Shown here: in pieces, positions 19,601 through 30,908 of the stretch
How the letters are laid out: every line of letters begins with the position of its first letter
How positions within the stretch are numbered: the first letter of the stretch is position 1
Translations under genes and position numbers: made by a program
Notes under the pieces: generated by a model
The model's database searches: none
Told to the model about the DNA's origin: nothing
Seen by the model: the letters and a program-made list of their open reading frames with translations, nothing else
Source: Marchantia polymorpha subsp. ruderalis
Taxonomy: Eukaryota; Streptophyta; Marchantiopsida; Marchantiales; Marchantiaceae
Length of the DNA stretch: 64,000 bases
Reading direction: 5' to 3'
Assembly (NCBI GenBank): GCA_037833965.1
Contig: AP031357.1
Span: 7,708,001 to 7,772,000 of the forward strand

Positions 19601-19739
19601 GGCGTTGCAGCGGTTGGGACTGCGCAGTCGAGCGAAAGACTGGCAGGGTAGGGAGTTAGTGCGCGGCAGTCCGTCGCGCAGGAGGCGTAGCACCGGTTCC
19701 GCGGAGTGTACTGTAGCGTGGTTCCGTGCAGGCGCATAG
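16638..19739 (+). pseudogene. U3 ORF of P-alpha 5' LTR (LTR-encoded protein), decayed
   Basis: Same protein as the intact U3 ORFs elsewhere in the window. The conserved start is probably the Met at 16890 (NAMTRLG). Conserved segments are LDFLLWGWN-type (here LNFLLWGWNYICVDMVREWL), GLRPHVDRWTVQDWAQALGR, RTRDYKDRFRR and the C-terminal coiled coil. Stops are TAG 17382-17384 (Trp in other copies), TAG 19434-19436 (Trp) and a TAG near 19449 (Gln), and there are frameshifts. Pieces are visible at 16638-17384, 17403-17975, 18024-19436 and 19494-19739. All three TAG codons fit C-to-T change at CAG/CTG sites. Confidence 0.85.
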
Positions 19740-20190
19740 CGTAGTACAGTGTAGTGCTAGTTAGGATTTAGAAGGTATTAAATAGTTCAAGGCGTCTTGC
19801 CTTGGGTTCATCCCAATTTCAGAAGTGCAGATCAGGAACTCAATTTTCCTGCGTGTTTGTGTCCTTAGTTCTGTCACCGCGCAAGGGGAGCTACCACTTG
19901 GCGTTCCGCATTTTGTAGCTGAAGGCCTTCGGTCGAATGTTCAGAGCTAGTACATTGGTTAGAGACTTGAGTGGTTCGGATCTACACCTGCGGGTGATTG
20001 CCGATGCTTAGAGCCAGTGACTAGTTAGATACTTGAATAGTTTCGCCCCTACACCTTCGAGTGTCAGTTTATGATTGTACTCCTTTGGGATTTTTCCCCT
20101 GAATGCCAAAGTGAAGTTTTGTTACTTCGTGTAAGCCTTGGTTGTAAATTCAGGTTACGCTGCAGCAGGTGCCTTCAGGGTAACCCCTGT

Positions 20191-20244
20191 AGTATTTCTG
20201 GGAATGACAAGTGCCTGAGAATTCAAACTCTTCAATAGACTGTT
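20191..20244 (+). repeat. 54-bp direct repeat, copy 1, in P LTR
   Basis: AGTATTTCTGGGAATGACAA ... AGACTGTT, paired with 20597-20650 about 406 bp downstream. It is present in the P-family LTRs; the M LTR has one copy. Confidence 0.8.
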
Positions 20245-20596
20245 GTTGTGTTACTGGAATGTTTCTCAGTGAGTCCTTCAGTGCGGGCCTGTGTTCTCTG
20301 CGCGTTTTGTGAGTTGAGAGGGTTGTTCACCGCGTATGAGTGACTTCAATCCGAAATAGGCAGTCCAAACCGGGTTTCCTACACTAGCAGCAAGCTAGTG
20401 GAAGTGTTGTAAAAGCCGGAGTTGGAAGTCACTACCCGCAGCTTCGCTGAGTGTGCTCGCGAGAGACTTTCCCCCTGAAATCTTGAGTAGAGGTCCTAAC
20501 GGATCTCTGGGTTGTGTTTCTGTAGTTTCAGGTGTGTGTGTGTGTGTGTTACGCTGCACTGTGCGACCTCCGAGTGCGCTCCGAGTGGACACTTGC

Positions 20597-20650
20597 AGTA
20601 TTTCTGGGAGTGACAGTCGCCTGAGAATTCAAACTCCTCAATAGTCTGTT
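20597..20650 (+). repeat. 54-bp direct repeat, copy 2, in P LTR
   Basis: AGTATTTCTGGGAGTGACAG ... AGTCTGTT, the second copy, beside the (TG)n tract. Confidence 0.8.
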
Positions 20651-20768
20651 AAACGTGACACTTTGTACCCTCTGTGTTCCTCTGTCCCTGTGGGTTCGAC
20701 CTTTCTACCACTATATTGCAGTCTTAGCCTTGTGTGGGTTATTACATAAGAAGCCGACAACTTCTTTT

Positions 20769-20786
20769 TGGCGCCGCTGCCGGGGA
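20769..20786 (+). other. Primer binding site, tRNA-Asp (P-alpha)
   Basis: TGGCGCCGCTGCCGGGGA, identical to the site in A and M and again 22 nt after the LTR end (leader 20747-20768). Confidence 0.88.
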
Positions 20787-20832
20787 CAGTTGCGTCAACA
20801 CCGGGGTTTTTACGAGCAGCCATGCTCGGTGA

Positions 20833-23661
20833 ATGTCGACTGGAGCTAGTGGGAGCAACCTAAGTGCGAGAGCTGCCCGCAAGGTCCGACGAGATTCAGA
20901 GAAGGCCGTGGAAGAGACACGGCGTCAAAACAAGAAAACACCAAAAAGAGTACCTAAGCCTAGTTCGGCCGACATCCGTGGGGAAACTACCCCCTGTGAC
21001 TCGGAACCAAACCTGGTGCTTATAGTTCTACTAGATATTCCTTGCACGGACCCCCCCTCGTGATTTAGAACCGACCGCCCGAGAAACGTCAACAGACACC
21101 CCGATGGCGGACGGACAAGCCAATGTGCGGCTACCTCAGCCGATTACTAAGCATTCCTATCCAAAGTATAAAGGGAGTGGGGATGATGACGATGCAGATT
21201 CCTACATCAAGTTGTTCGAATCGGTGTCCATTGCTAATCGCGAGATCACCGACGAGGACCGACTACGGATCTTTCCAAGTCTTCTACGGAAGAAGGCAAG
21301 AAGTTGGTACAATCACGAGAGCATCGATCCGACTGGGTTGACAACATGGGCTCTGCTGAAGGAGAAGTTCCTTCGACGCTTCTGCGAGCTCGGCTACGAC
21401 AGTCGGGTATTGACAAAGTTGCGTAACCTGCAGCGAGAGAAGAAGGAGAGTCTGCGTGACTACACTGAGAGATTTCTGGACCTCCTTGACAGAATACCGA
21501 AAACAGGACCAGGGTCCCCTTTCTCGGTACAGCAAGCTGTGGATTGGTACGTGACCGGCTTAACTCGGGAGATGGAGACTTTTTGCCGACGCAGTAAGTG
21601 CGATACTATTGAGGATGTGATTGCATCGGCCGAAGCTTCGAAACTTCCACTCTCAACCGAAGAGGGAGAGAGAGACGGGAGTCAAAGGAGCGAAAACCGA
21701 AGGGAGGGCGAAGACGACGCAGAGGTGCAACTCCGTCATCGGAAGAACCGTCCTCGGACGAGAACCGTTCCTCATCCGAAGAAGAGGAAACCTCCTCGTC
21801 GGAGGAAGAGAAGAAGAGAAAGAAGTATGGGGCAGCGAAGAAGAAGGGCCCCCGACGAATGACTATGGACAGAGCGCCGGGAGACATAGCCACGAAGATG
21901 GAGACCCTTGTGAAGGACTTCGCCGACCTCAAAGTTCAAGTGGTAGGCGGCCATGATCGCCGAAAATCACCCGGGAGAGTGCGAGCGAACTTGTGGTGCA
22001 CTACGTGCGGAGCGGTGGGACATGCGAACACCGAGTGTCTTACCACCCGTCCGTCATATCCAGTCAACGCAGTGGAGTGGGCACAACCGTACTATGAAGA
22101 ACACCCCCAGTACTATGGAGAGGCGAGCGAAGAGGCAGCCTACGCCGTCCAGTCGGTCCCCGCCCCTACTGCAGTTACAGCAATGCAGGTTCAACGGTAT
22201 CATCCGGTAGATCGGGCCACTACGGTACCTGTGAGGCGAAGGGCACCTCCAGGGACGTTTGACCCACCGCCACCGCGAGCTTGTTATAACTGTGGGGAAG
22301 TTGGACACTTCTCACCTCAGTGCCCCCATCCCAAAAGGCAAACCGGTTATGTCCCGACATGTAGTAACTGCAAGAAGTCCGGGCATACTGCGCCAGAGTG
22401 TGATCAGCCACCAGTTCCTCGGCCAACGGTACGATTTGTGACCATCCCTGCCAAGGAGGACGTCCAAGTTAACCAGGTTGAAGTAGGTTCGGACAGAAAT
22501 GACGAAGACGAAGAATGGCCGGCGGAAGAAGTTATGTGCGCACGAGTCGAAACTCGTAGTTCCAAGAAATCGAAGGAACAAGAGCGCGACACTCGCAAGC
22601 ACGAACGGAGAACCGACGACCGGACGGGAAAGGCGAAAGAGAAGGCATCCAGCAAGTCCGACTTGCGACCTGCACGAAAGTCTTCGGTTACGCGAGAAGC
22701 ACCAGCACTGCGCACCCAGACAGCGGTCGAAGATGAGCCAGTACGCTTGCTGAAATGGGACTATGCCCCGGATATCAGCGACGAGGTAACGAACTTGTTG
22801 AAGGAAGCGATCCGCAACCAAAAGGAACCACCGCGGCCAGACTTGTCACCCTCCTTTGGTGTGAAGATGGCAGCAACTTTGGAACCTCGCAGGGCGTCGT
22901 CCCCGACCCCTGCGACCCGACGCGTCCACTATGACTTAGTCGAAGATCTTTGGAATCGGCAAGTGAACATCACGTTCAACCAACTTCTTGAGGACAACAA
23001 GACGTATCGGAGTATGTTGATGCTTTCGTTGCGACGTCCGCGGAAGCCGCGCGCATCCAAAACCTCTCAGGTGTACCAAGTGGCCAGCGAAGAACAAGGG
23101 CCACCAGAGATCGATGTGGAAATAGCAGGGTGTTGTGTACGCAAGGTACCAGTAGACTCTGGATCAGGAGTTAACATAATGAAGGAGGACACTGCAAGAG
23201 CCTTGGGGTTCAGTGAATACGAATCCTCGAGGCGTGTGTTGAGGTTAGCGGATCAGACGCGGAGAATGCCGGTAGGTATGCTACGCAATGTCAAAACAAT
23301 CATCGGTGGTGCAGACTTTCGGTTGACTTATATCATCCTTCAACCGATGCTGAAGCAAGGCTATGACGTCCTGCTCGGGCGACCGTGGCTGTATGGCGCA
23401 CAAGTACGATGTGACTGGCGTAGGCATCGCCTTAAATTTCCCCATCCTACAGAGCTGACCAAGACCATCACGGTACCCTGGAACAAGGTCCGACATGAAG
23501 GAGAGACCCCCTCGACAAGTGCGGGTTACACATCGGGGGTAGACAGTGATTCGGCCGCTCGATCACATTCCAGTGACACTGAATCCGATTATTTCGTGGG
23601 ATTCGTTGCCGGTTGTTTTGTGGAAGAAGAACCGGAAGCTATTCAGCCGGAGGACGAATAG
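20833..23661 (+). pseudogene. gag: P-alpha gag-protease, two frameshifts
   Basis: Pieces are 20833-21063, 21104-21862 and 21859-23661. The start MSTGASGSNLSARAARK, a Gag domain (SYIKLFESVSIANREITD), three CCHC knuckles (CTTCGAVGHANTEC, CYNCGEVGHFSPQC, CSNCKKSGHTAPEC) and a protease with DSGSG and GYDVLLGRPWLYGAQ mirror A and M at clearly lower identity. Frameshifts lie near 21050 and near 21630. The 600-aa C-terminal piece is open and ends in UAG followed by CAA UUA, the exact tobacco mosaic virus readthrough context. Pol continues in frame. Confidence 0.9.
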
Positions 23662-23885
23662 CAATTAACGGTAGGACTGGGGAGGAGTGAGACGAGTCAC
23701 ACCGAGGGCATTGTCGACCCTAGTGACTGTCACGAAGTACAACTCAGTCCCGACAAGTGCTTGAAGGTATCAAGCACGGTGAAAGGAGACGAGCTAAGGG
23801 AGGTACAGACATTCCTTAGCCATTATGTCGATGTCTTCGCCTGGAAGATCGAAGACATGAAGGGGATACCTGCACGGTATGGAGA
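23662..23885 (+). pseudogene. pol: P-alpha pol, N-terminal fragment
   Basis: Open in the gag frame after the UAG: GLGRSETSHTEGIVDPSDC ... DVFAWKIEDMKGIPARYG, matching the start of pol in A and M. It is cut at 23885 by the LTR that begins at 23886. The rest of pol is missing except for the C-terminal end at 29122-29260. Confidence 0.88.
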
Positions 23886-25082
23886 TGTGGTACCCCACTT
23901 TTGGTAATTTTGAGGAAATTGAAACATTTTTGGAAAACTGTACCCTGGTAGCAATGTAAATAGCCTTCGGTGCATCAAAACAGAGTGAATTCGGAAGATC
24001 GTGGAGATTCTCGAGGGATCTCGTAGAATCTAGGAGTTGGATGCAGCAGTAAGGACGGGCACCACCCTCCCTGCGAGCCCTGCAGTTAGGATCCCTACGG
24101 CGCAAGGCGCAGAACCCGCCTTCGGAGCTGCGTCCGCGGCGGTAGGGAAATCCTTCATATTTAGGTCAACCCCCCGACGCCTTGATTTAGCTAGGGTCTC
24201 GTTGGAAAGAGCTCGACGCACTGATTCCAACGAGCCCAAGAACGCCAACAGCGGATAAGGACTCCGGGAGTTATGAAGGTTGTAAGATACTCAACTCTTC
24301 GCCTGCGCACAGGCGGGGAAGTTTTGTCCTATGCGCGGACGAAGGAAGTTCGCCTCTGCACAGGCGAAATAGGGTTTGAGGTAGGCGCGAAGTTCGCCTA
24401 CGCACAGGCGTCCGCCTGTGCACAGGCGCTTCGGCGTCGGCGGGAAAACCGCCTTGGGCCCTAGAAATGCGCCTTGTGAGGTAGAAATTGTACGGCGCCT
24501 TCTGCGCCAGCGCAGCGCCGCGGACAAGCAAGGAGCCGCCAGAATAGTAAAATCCGTACGGACCGTACGGACGGGACGGATGGATGCGCTCTTGGACGGA
24601 CGGAGTTGCGGCGGCGGAAGCGCCGATGAAGAGACAAGGAACGGACAGTCTGGACGGAGACGGTTGACCGCGGTCAACGCCTTCCGCGCCAGCGCATCGC
24701 CGCGGACGGACTTCGCCTGCGCACAGGCGAGCGCCTATGCACAAGAGGATGAAGTTCCGCGCCGGCGGAGAATCCGCCGAGGAGTCCGCCTGCACGCAGG
24801 CGGGAGTTGAACTTTTGTCCGACATGCGGACACACGCGTCGAGGCAGAAGAGGATTGACTGAGGAGCGGTACGAACGAGTGTACCGCGCAAGGCGGAAAA
24901 CCCGCCTTCGGCACTGCGCACCCATGTCCGCGGTGTAGTACGCTCGCGGAGTTCAAATTCGCCAATTCGAGCGTGAGAGTTTAATCGGCGACGGCGGAGC
25001 GTGAAGCCGCGCGTGAGAGCGGAGACCGTTTCAGCGTAGAGCCGGCGCGGCCATCAATTGAGACGTCCTCCACGAGCAAGAG

Positions 25083-28000
25083 TTGACCATGACCTTCGAC
25101 CGGGCGGCGGAGAGCGTCCCATTCTTGAATTCGCGATTCCATTCTCTAGTGCGAGCTGCGCGCGTCCATCTGCTCGCTGCTAAGCATTCTCGACATCGCC
25201 GCGCAGAGGATTTCTTGGTGATTGAGGGAGAAGTGAGTGCGCGTCATTTGGAATTGAGGGCGATTAGAGTTTGCCGAGGAAGAAAGGAGCTCGAGCGGAG
25301 CGGAAGTAGAATGAGCGGGCGAGCGAACTCCAGGAACGCAATGACGAGACCGGGCCGAATGCGGATGCTGCCGCTCCGTCTACCACAGAACGGGCTGCGC
25401 GCTTTCGAGGAGCGCTTGATAGCAAGAAAGCTCGATTTCTTGCTATGGGGATGGAACTACATCTGTGCGGATATGGTGCGCGAGTGGCTAGAGCCACAGG
25501 GACCACCCTCGCGCGGATTGCGTCCGCATGTTGATCGGTGGACAGTCCAAGATTGGGCGCAAGCATTGGGGAGATGTGCCGGCATGCCAGGGCACCTACT
25601 CTTCGACAGTGAGAGCATCAAGGTGACCAAGCAGGAAGAGGCTCAATTTGTGGAGCTGTTCAAGACCGGGAGGTCTACCAAGAATGGGTACAGGACCCGC
25701 GATTACAAGGATCGATTCCGCCGGACTTTGGCCGCGGCGCTAATGCAATTACTGCAGCCACACCGCGCCTGCTACATCACATTGTGGCAGGTCTCTTTTG
25801 TGGAGTGCGTCATCGAGGGAACTCCAATTCACTGGGCGAGCATCCTGCACAGGGTGATGCGACAGCACGCTTTTGAGGAGAAGGGGGGAACTCTAAACCA
25901 TCTCTCTCCTTTCCTCATCAATTTTTATCGAGAGCGGAATTGTTTGACAGCGGCGGAGCTTGCGCGTTTTCCGCCGTTGTCCGTCGACCATCCCGGGAAG
26001 TATGTGCGGGAGAATGAGGTCGACACTGATGCACAGGAGTCACCGACTTCTACTCCGTCAAGGCGGAGGGACGAAGGGAGGAACACTCCTGCAGCACGAG
26101 GGCCGCGGAAGCGGCGATGGAGAGAGAATTCCGAAGAGGAGCAGCATCAAGAACCCTCTACTCCCATTCGACCGCGGCCGTTGTACGAGTCATACAGCCG
26201 GCCGAAGCAGAAGGCGCGCAGACTGGTGTTACCAGCCAACAACGCGGACACGGCGACGATTGCGACGGAGAAGGGAAGTGCGTCGCCAGAGAAGAACGAG
26301 GGAGCGCGGACGTCCGTTGGAGCAACGGACCACGCTGCAGCCTCGACGGACGAGAGGCCGCCTACGGGCCAAGGGCGTCCGGAGTTACCACGTGCGTTGC
26401 GGACAGGTGTTCCGTTTGCGCACAGGCGAGACTCCGCGGACGGACGAGCCTCCGCGGACAGACGACCACAAGCGGACGTAGACCTACGCCTACGCGTGGG
26501 AAGAAGCAGTCCGCCTGTGCACAGGTCACCTCCACACGTGCCGCCTGTGCACAGGCAGGAATCACCCCCGTTCCAACGTAGGAAGGGGAAGGAGCCGGCG
26601 GAAGAGCCGCCTACGAGACACCGGCCTTCGGGGCCACACCCTCCGGCGCACAACGCGCCGCGATTTGCGCCTTCGGCACCAAGGCCTTCGAGCCGAGGAG
26701 ATACGAGCAGGGAGCGTGTGGAGGCCGCACCATCGGCGGGTAATCCGCCGGTAGATGCGCCTTCGGCGGTAGGGCCTCAGGGCCAAGGGACACCGGGCGA
26801 GCGGCCCCCGGCCATGTCGCCTTTGGCGATGGACGTCCGCGGCGCTACGCCTGCGGCAGACAAGGCGCCGGCATTTGCGCCTACGCACAAGCCAAGCACA
26901 GCCCCCGCGGACCGATCGAGGGAGCAGCAACAGGCGGAGGAGCGGAGTGACTGTCCGCGGGATGAAATTTCGGTGCGCGATGCGCAATCAACCCCCGTGC
27001 AGCCACCCTCCGCTCGATCGCCTTCGGCGGCGGACGTCGGCGGCAGAGGGGATACGGTAAACGACCAACCAGCGGGCGGCGGGGATGCAGCACGGGCACA
27101 TTCGCCTACCGCCTTAGACATTTTAGCGAAGAGCAGCGAGGCTGCAGCAGTGCCTTCGCAGGCAGCACACGTCGACGACGTGCAGCCCCACTCGGGCCTG
27201 TCGCCGACGCAATCAATGGCGACTGAAATTCTCCACTCGGATGATGACGACGGAGGCTCCACCGAAGAAATGTCAGGAGCAGGGGACACCGAGGAGGAGG
27301 AGGAGAAAATTGTTGGAGCGCCGGCAGCGGCGCTCTCTGAGCAGGTGATTCCGTTGCTGAGGTACTTGGATCGCAAAGTCGATAAATACGCCGACCCACT
27401 TCAGCCGGGATCTTACATCGAGTTAGTGCGCAGGCGGACTCGCACTAAAGTCCACACCAGCAAGCTACTAGCTAGAGTGGACCAGGAGTTGAGGGAATTG
27501 AAGGAGAAGCATGAATGCTTGTGGGGTCAGTATAAACTCAATCAGAAATTCTATAAGTACTCCGAGAAGGTGAGGGATGGGAAACTGGAAGAGCTCACCA
27601 AGGAGCAGGTGAAGATCACGGAAGCACTAATTTTGAGCAGGCCCAGAATCGGATTTTGTCGGAGGAGCTCGTGCGACAGACGCGGTTGTTAGAGCAGTGT
27701 CAGCTCGCACGACAGGCGGATGAGGATGTAATCCGCAGGCTACAGTCAGAGTGTGGCGAATTGAGAGCGCAACGTGCTGAGGCCGAATCGCAATTAGTGG
27801 TAATTGAAGAGGATCGCAGGCAGGAGGCAGATCGCACAAAGGTGGAGACGGCGAGGCGTGTCGCCCACTGTCTCAAGGGCTACGCCCACTGGGAAGTGGC
27901 GGCGCAGGAGAAACTCACACTGCGTGAGTTTGAACTTCGCGCAGCCGGGTTGTTGTCAGGCGACAGCAGGAGTCGGCGGAAGGTAGCAAAGAAGCTCGAT

Positions 28001-28195
28001 GCTTTTCTGTCGAAGGCGCGGGATACCATGTCCGCCCTCGAAGTGGAGGTGTCCGCGGCGTTGCAGCGTTTGGGACTGCGCAGTCGAGCGGAAGACTGGC
28101 AGGGTAGGGAGTTAGTGCGCGGCAGTCCGTCGCGCAGGAGACGTAGCACAGGTTCCGCGGAGTGTAGTGTAGCGTGGTTCCGTGCAGGCGTGTAG
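25083..28195 (+). pseudogene. U3 ORF of P-beta LTR, one frameshift
   Basis: An 869-codon ORF (25083-27692) overlaps a second piece (27656-28195) after a one-base change near 27625-27632. Without that change it would read through like the 1,050-codon copy in the minus-strand solo LTR. The conserved start is probably Met at 25341 (NAMTRPGRMRMLPL). In order: a conserved N-terminal domain of about 230 residues, a long Arg/Pro/Ser/Ala-rich low-complexity middle, an acidic patch (ATEILHSDDDDGG), then a charged coiled coil and the block GYAHWEVAAQEKLTLREFEL. It ends 37 bp upstream of the LTR TATA box. No known family is recognised. Confidence 0.85.
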
Positions 28196-28231
28196 CGTAG
28201 TGCAGTGTAGTGCTAGTTAGGGCTTAGAAGG

Positions 28232-28240
28232 TATAAAATA
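28232..28240 (+). promoter_or_regulatory. TATA box of P-beta LTR
   Basis: TATAAAATA lies 37 bp after the U3 ORF stop. It is followed by the inverted repeat CCAGGCGTTTTGCCTGG at 28244-28260. Confidence 0.7.
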
Positions 28241-29121
28241 GTTCCAGGCGTTTTGCCTGGGGTTCTTTCCCAAACTCAGAAGTGCAGATCAGGAACCCAT
28301 TTCCTTTGCGTGTTTGTGTCCTTGAGTTCTGTCACCACGCACGAGGAGTTACAACTTAGCGTTCCGCATTTTATAGCTGAAGGTCTTCGGCCGAATGTTT
28401 AGAGCTAGTACATTGGTTAGAGACTTGAGTAGTTCGGATCTGCGCCTGCGGGTGACTGCCGATGCTCAGAGCCAGTGACTAGTTAGATACTTGAACAGTT
28501 TCGCCCCTACACCTTCGAGTGTTTCTTTCTGTTTGTACTCTTTTGGGATTTTTCCCCTGAATGCCAAAGTGAAGTTTTGCTACTTCGAGTAAACCTTGGT
28601 TGTAAATTCAGGTTACGCTGCAGCAGGTGCCTTTGGGGTAACCCCTGTAGTATTTCTGGGAATGACAAGTGCCTGAGAATTCAAACTCTTCAATAGACTG
28701 TTATGGTGTTACTGGAATGTTTCTCAGTGAGTCCTTCAGTGCGGACCTGTGTTCTCTGCGCGTTTTGTGAGTTGAGAGTGTTGTTCACCGCGTATGAGTG
28801 ACTTCGATCCGAAGTAGGCAGTCCAAACCGGGTTTCCTACGCTAGCAGCCAGCTAGTGGAAGTGTTGTAAAAGCCGGAGTTGGAAGTCACTACCCGCAGC
28901 TTCGCTGAGTGTGCTCGCGAGAGACTTTCCCCCCTGAAATCTTGAGTAGAGGTCCTAACGGATCTCTCGGTTGTGTTTCTATAGTTTAAGGTGTGTGTGT
29001 GTGTGTGTGTGTGTTACGCTGCACTGTGCGACCTCCGAGTGCGCTCCGAGTGGACACTTGCAGTATTTCTGGGAGTGACAGTCGCCTGAGAATTCAAACT
29101 CCTCAATAGTCTGTTGTCTCC

Positions 29122-29260
29122 TCAACTGCACCTAAGATGGATGGGACCTTACAGGGTTGTCGAAGTCTTCTCGAATGGATCCATCCAACTTGCGGACCTG
29201 GCCGGCGATTTGTTAGGCACCCGAGTTAATGGGTGGCGGTTGAAGAAATACCACATGTGA
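29122..29260 (+). pseudogene. pol: P-alpha pol, C-terminal fragment (integrase end)
   Basis: Encodes the LRWMGPY-like C-terminal module and ends NGWRLKKYHM-TGA, matching the end of pol in A and M. Everything between this and the pol fragment ending at 23885 has been deleted or displaced. It leads directly into a polypurine tract and LTR, as expected for a genuine element 3' end. Confidence 0.85.
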
Positions 29261-29280
29261 GTGTTCGCGTGGGCGCTCAC

Positions 29281-29297
29281 AATTGAGGAGGGGAGCA
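29281..29297 (+). other. Polypurine tract of P-alpha
   Basis: AATTGAGGAGGGGAGCA immediately precedes LTR base 29298, the same motif as in A and M. Confidence 0.82.
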
Positions 29298-30908
29298 TGT
29301 GGTACCCCACTTTTGGTAATTTTGAGGAAATTAAAACATTTTTGGAAAACTGTACCAAGGCAGCAATGTAAATAGCCTTCGGTGCATCAAAACAGAGTGA
29401 ATACGGAAGATCGCAGAGATTCTCGAGGGACCTCGTAGAATCTAGGAGTTGGGTGCAGCGGTAAGGAAGGGCACCACCCTCCCTGCGAGCTCTGCAGTTA
29501 GGATCCCTACGGCGCAAGGCGCAAAATCCGCCTTCGGCGCTGCGTCCGCGGCGGTAGGGAAATCCTTCATATTTAGTTCAACCCCCAAACGTCTTGACTT
29601 AGTTAGGGTCTCGTTGGAAAGAGCTCGACGCGTTGATTCCAACGAGCCCAAGAACGCCAACAACGGATGAGGATTCCGGGAGTTATGAAGGTTGTAAGAT
29701 ACTCAGCTCTTCGCCTGTGCACAGGCGGAGAAGTTTTGTCCTATGTGCGGAGAGGTGTTCCGCCTGCGCACAGGCGTGATAGGGTTTTTGATGTAGGCGC
29801 GAAGTTCGCCTACGCACAGGCGGGCGCCTGTGCACAGGCGCTTCGGCGTCGGCGGGAAATCCGCCTTGAGCCCTAGAAATGCGCCTTGTGAGGTAGAAAT
29901 TGTACGGCGCCTTCCGCGCCAGCGCAACAGCGCGGACAAGCAAGGAGCCGCCAGAACAGTAAAATCCGTACGGACCGTACGGACTGTATGGACGGGACGG
30001 ATGGATGCGCTCTTGGACGGACGGAGTTGCGGCGGCGAGAGCGCCGACGGAGAGACAAGGAACGGACAGTCTGGACGGAGTCGGTTGACCGCGGTCAACG
30101 CCTTCTGCGCCAGCGCATCGACGCGAACGGACTTCGCCTGTGCACAGGAGGGTGAAGTTCCGCGCCGGCGGAGAATCCGCCGAGGAGCCCGCCTGCGCGC
30201 AGGCGGGAGTTGGACTTTTGTCCGACATGCGGACACACGCGCCGAGGTAGAGGAGGATTGGCTGAGGAGCGGTACGAACGAGTGTACCGCACAAGGCGGA
30301 AAATCCGCCTTCGGCGCTGCGGACATGGGTGCGCAGCGTAGTACGCTCGCAGAGTTCAAATTCGCCAATTCGAGCGTGAGAGTTTAATCGGCGACGGCGG
30401 AGCGTGAAGCCGCGCGTGAGAGCGGAGACCGTTTTAGCGTAGAGCCGGCGCGGCCATCAATTGAGTCGTCCTTCACGAGCAAGAGCCGACCATGACCTTC
30501 GACCGGGAGACGGAGAGCGCCCCATTCTCGAATTCGCGATTCCATTCTCTATTGCGAGCTGCGCGCGTCCACCTGCTGGCTGCTAAGCATTCTCGACATC
30601 GCCGCGCAGAGGATTTCTTGGTGATTGAGGGAGAAGTGAGTGCGCGTGATTTGGAATTGAGGGAGATTAGAGTTTGCCGAGGAAGAAAGGAGCTCGAGCG
30701 GAGCGGAAGGAGAATAAGCAAGCAGGCGAACTCCAAGAACGCAATGACGAGACTGGGTTGATTGCGGATGCTGCCGCTCCGACTACCACAGAACGGGCTG
30801 CGCGCTTTTGAGGAGCGGCTGATAGCAAGAAAGCTCGATTTCTTGCTATGGGGATGGAACTACATCTGTGTGGATATGGTGCGCGAGTGGCTAGAGCCAC
30901 AGGGTCCA
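29298..30908 (+). repeat. P-alpha 3' LTR, part 1
   Basis: Starts TGTGGTACCCCAC after the polypurine tract. It is interrupted at 30908/30909 by the M solo LTR, with GTCCA (30904-30908) duplicated at 56712-56716. It contains the palindrome-rich U3 and the start of a U3 ORF. It resumes at 56717. Confidence 0.9.
30492..30908 (+). pseudogene. U3 ORF of P-alpha 3' LTR, N-terminal part
   Basis: MTFDRETESAPFSN ... runs to a TGA at 30759-30761, which in other copies is CGA. The frame then continues into LDFLLWGWNYICVDMVREWL until the M insertion. The remainder is at 56717-59406. Confidence 0.82.

Larger units (their letters stand above)
15456..20746 (+). repeat. P-alpha 5' LTR (5.29 kb) with U3 ORF
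   Basis: Begins TGTGGTACCTCAC and ends GTGGGTTATTACA. U3 holds a GC-rich region full of CGCCTGTGCACAGGCG-type palindromes, CCGTACGGA repeats (near 16125-16155) and then the decayed U3 ORF. The TATA-like box at 19776 is altered (TATTAAATA), so this LTR may be a weak promoter. R/U5 contains two copies of a 54-bp direct repeat and a (TG)n tract near 20530. Confidence 0.9.
23886..29115 (+). repeat. P-beta LTR (5' complete, 3' truncated)
   Basis: Begins TGTGGTACCCCAC inside pol, flanked on the left by GGAGA, and ends abruptly after CAATAGTCTGTT, about 96 bp before the usual LTR terminus. No right-hand duplication can be seen. It carries a nearly intact U3 ORF, TATA 28232-28240 and a long (GT)n tract near 28992. 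It most likely inserted into P-alpha pol and then lost its right end in a deletion that also removed most of pol. Confidence 0.85.
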
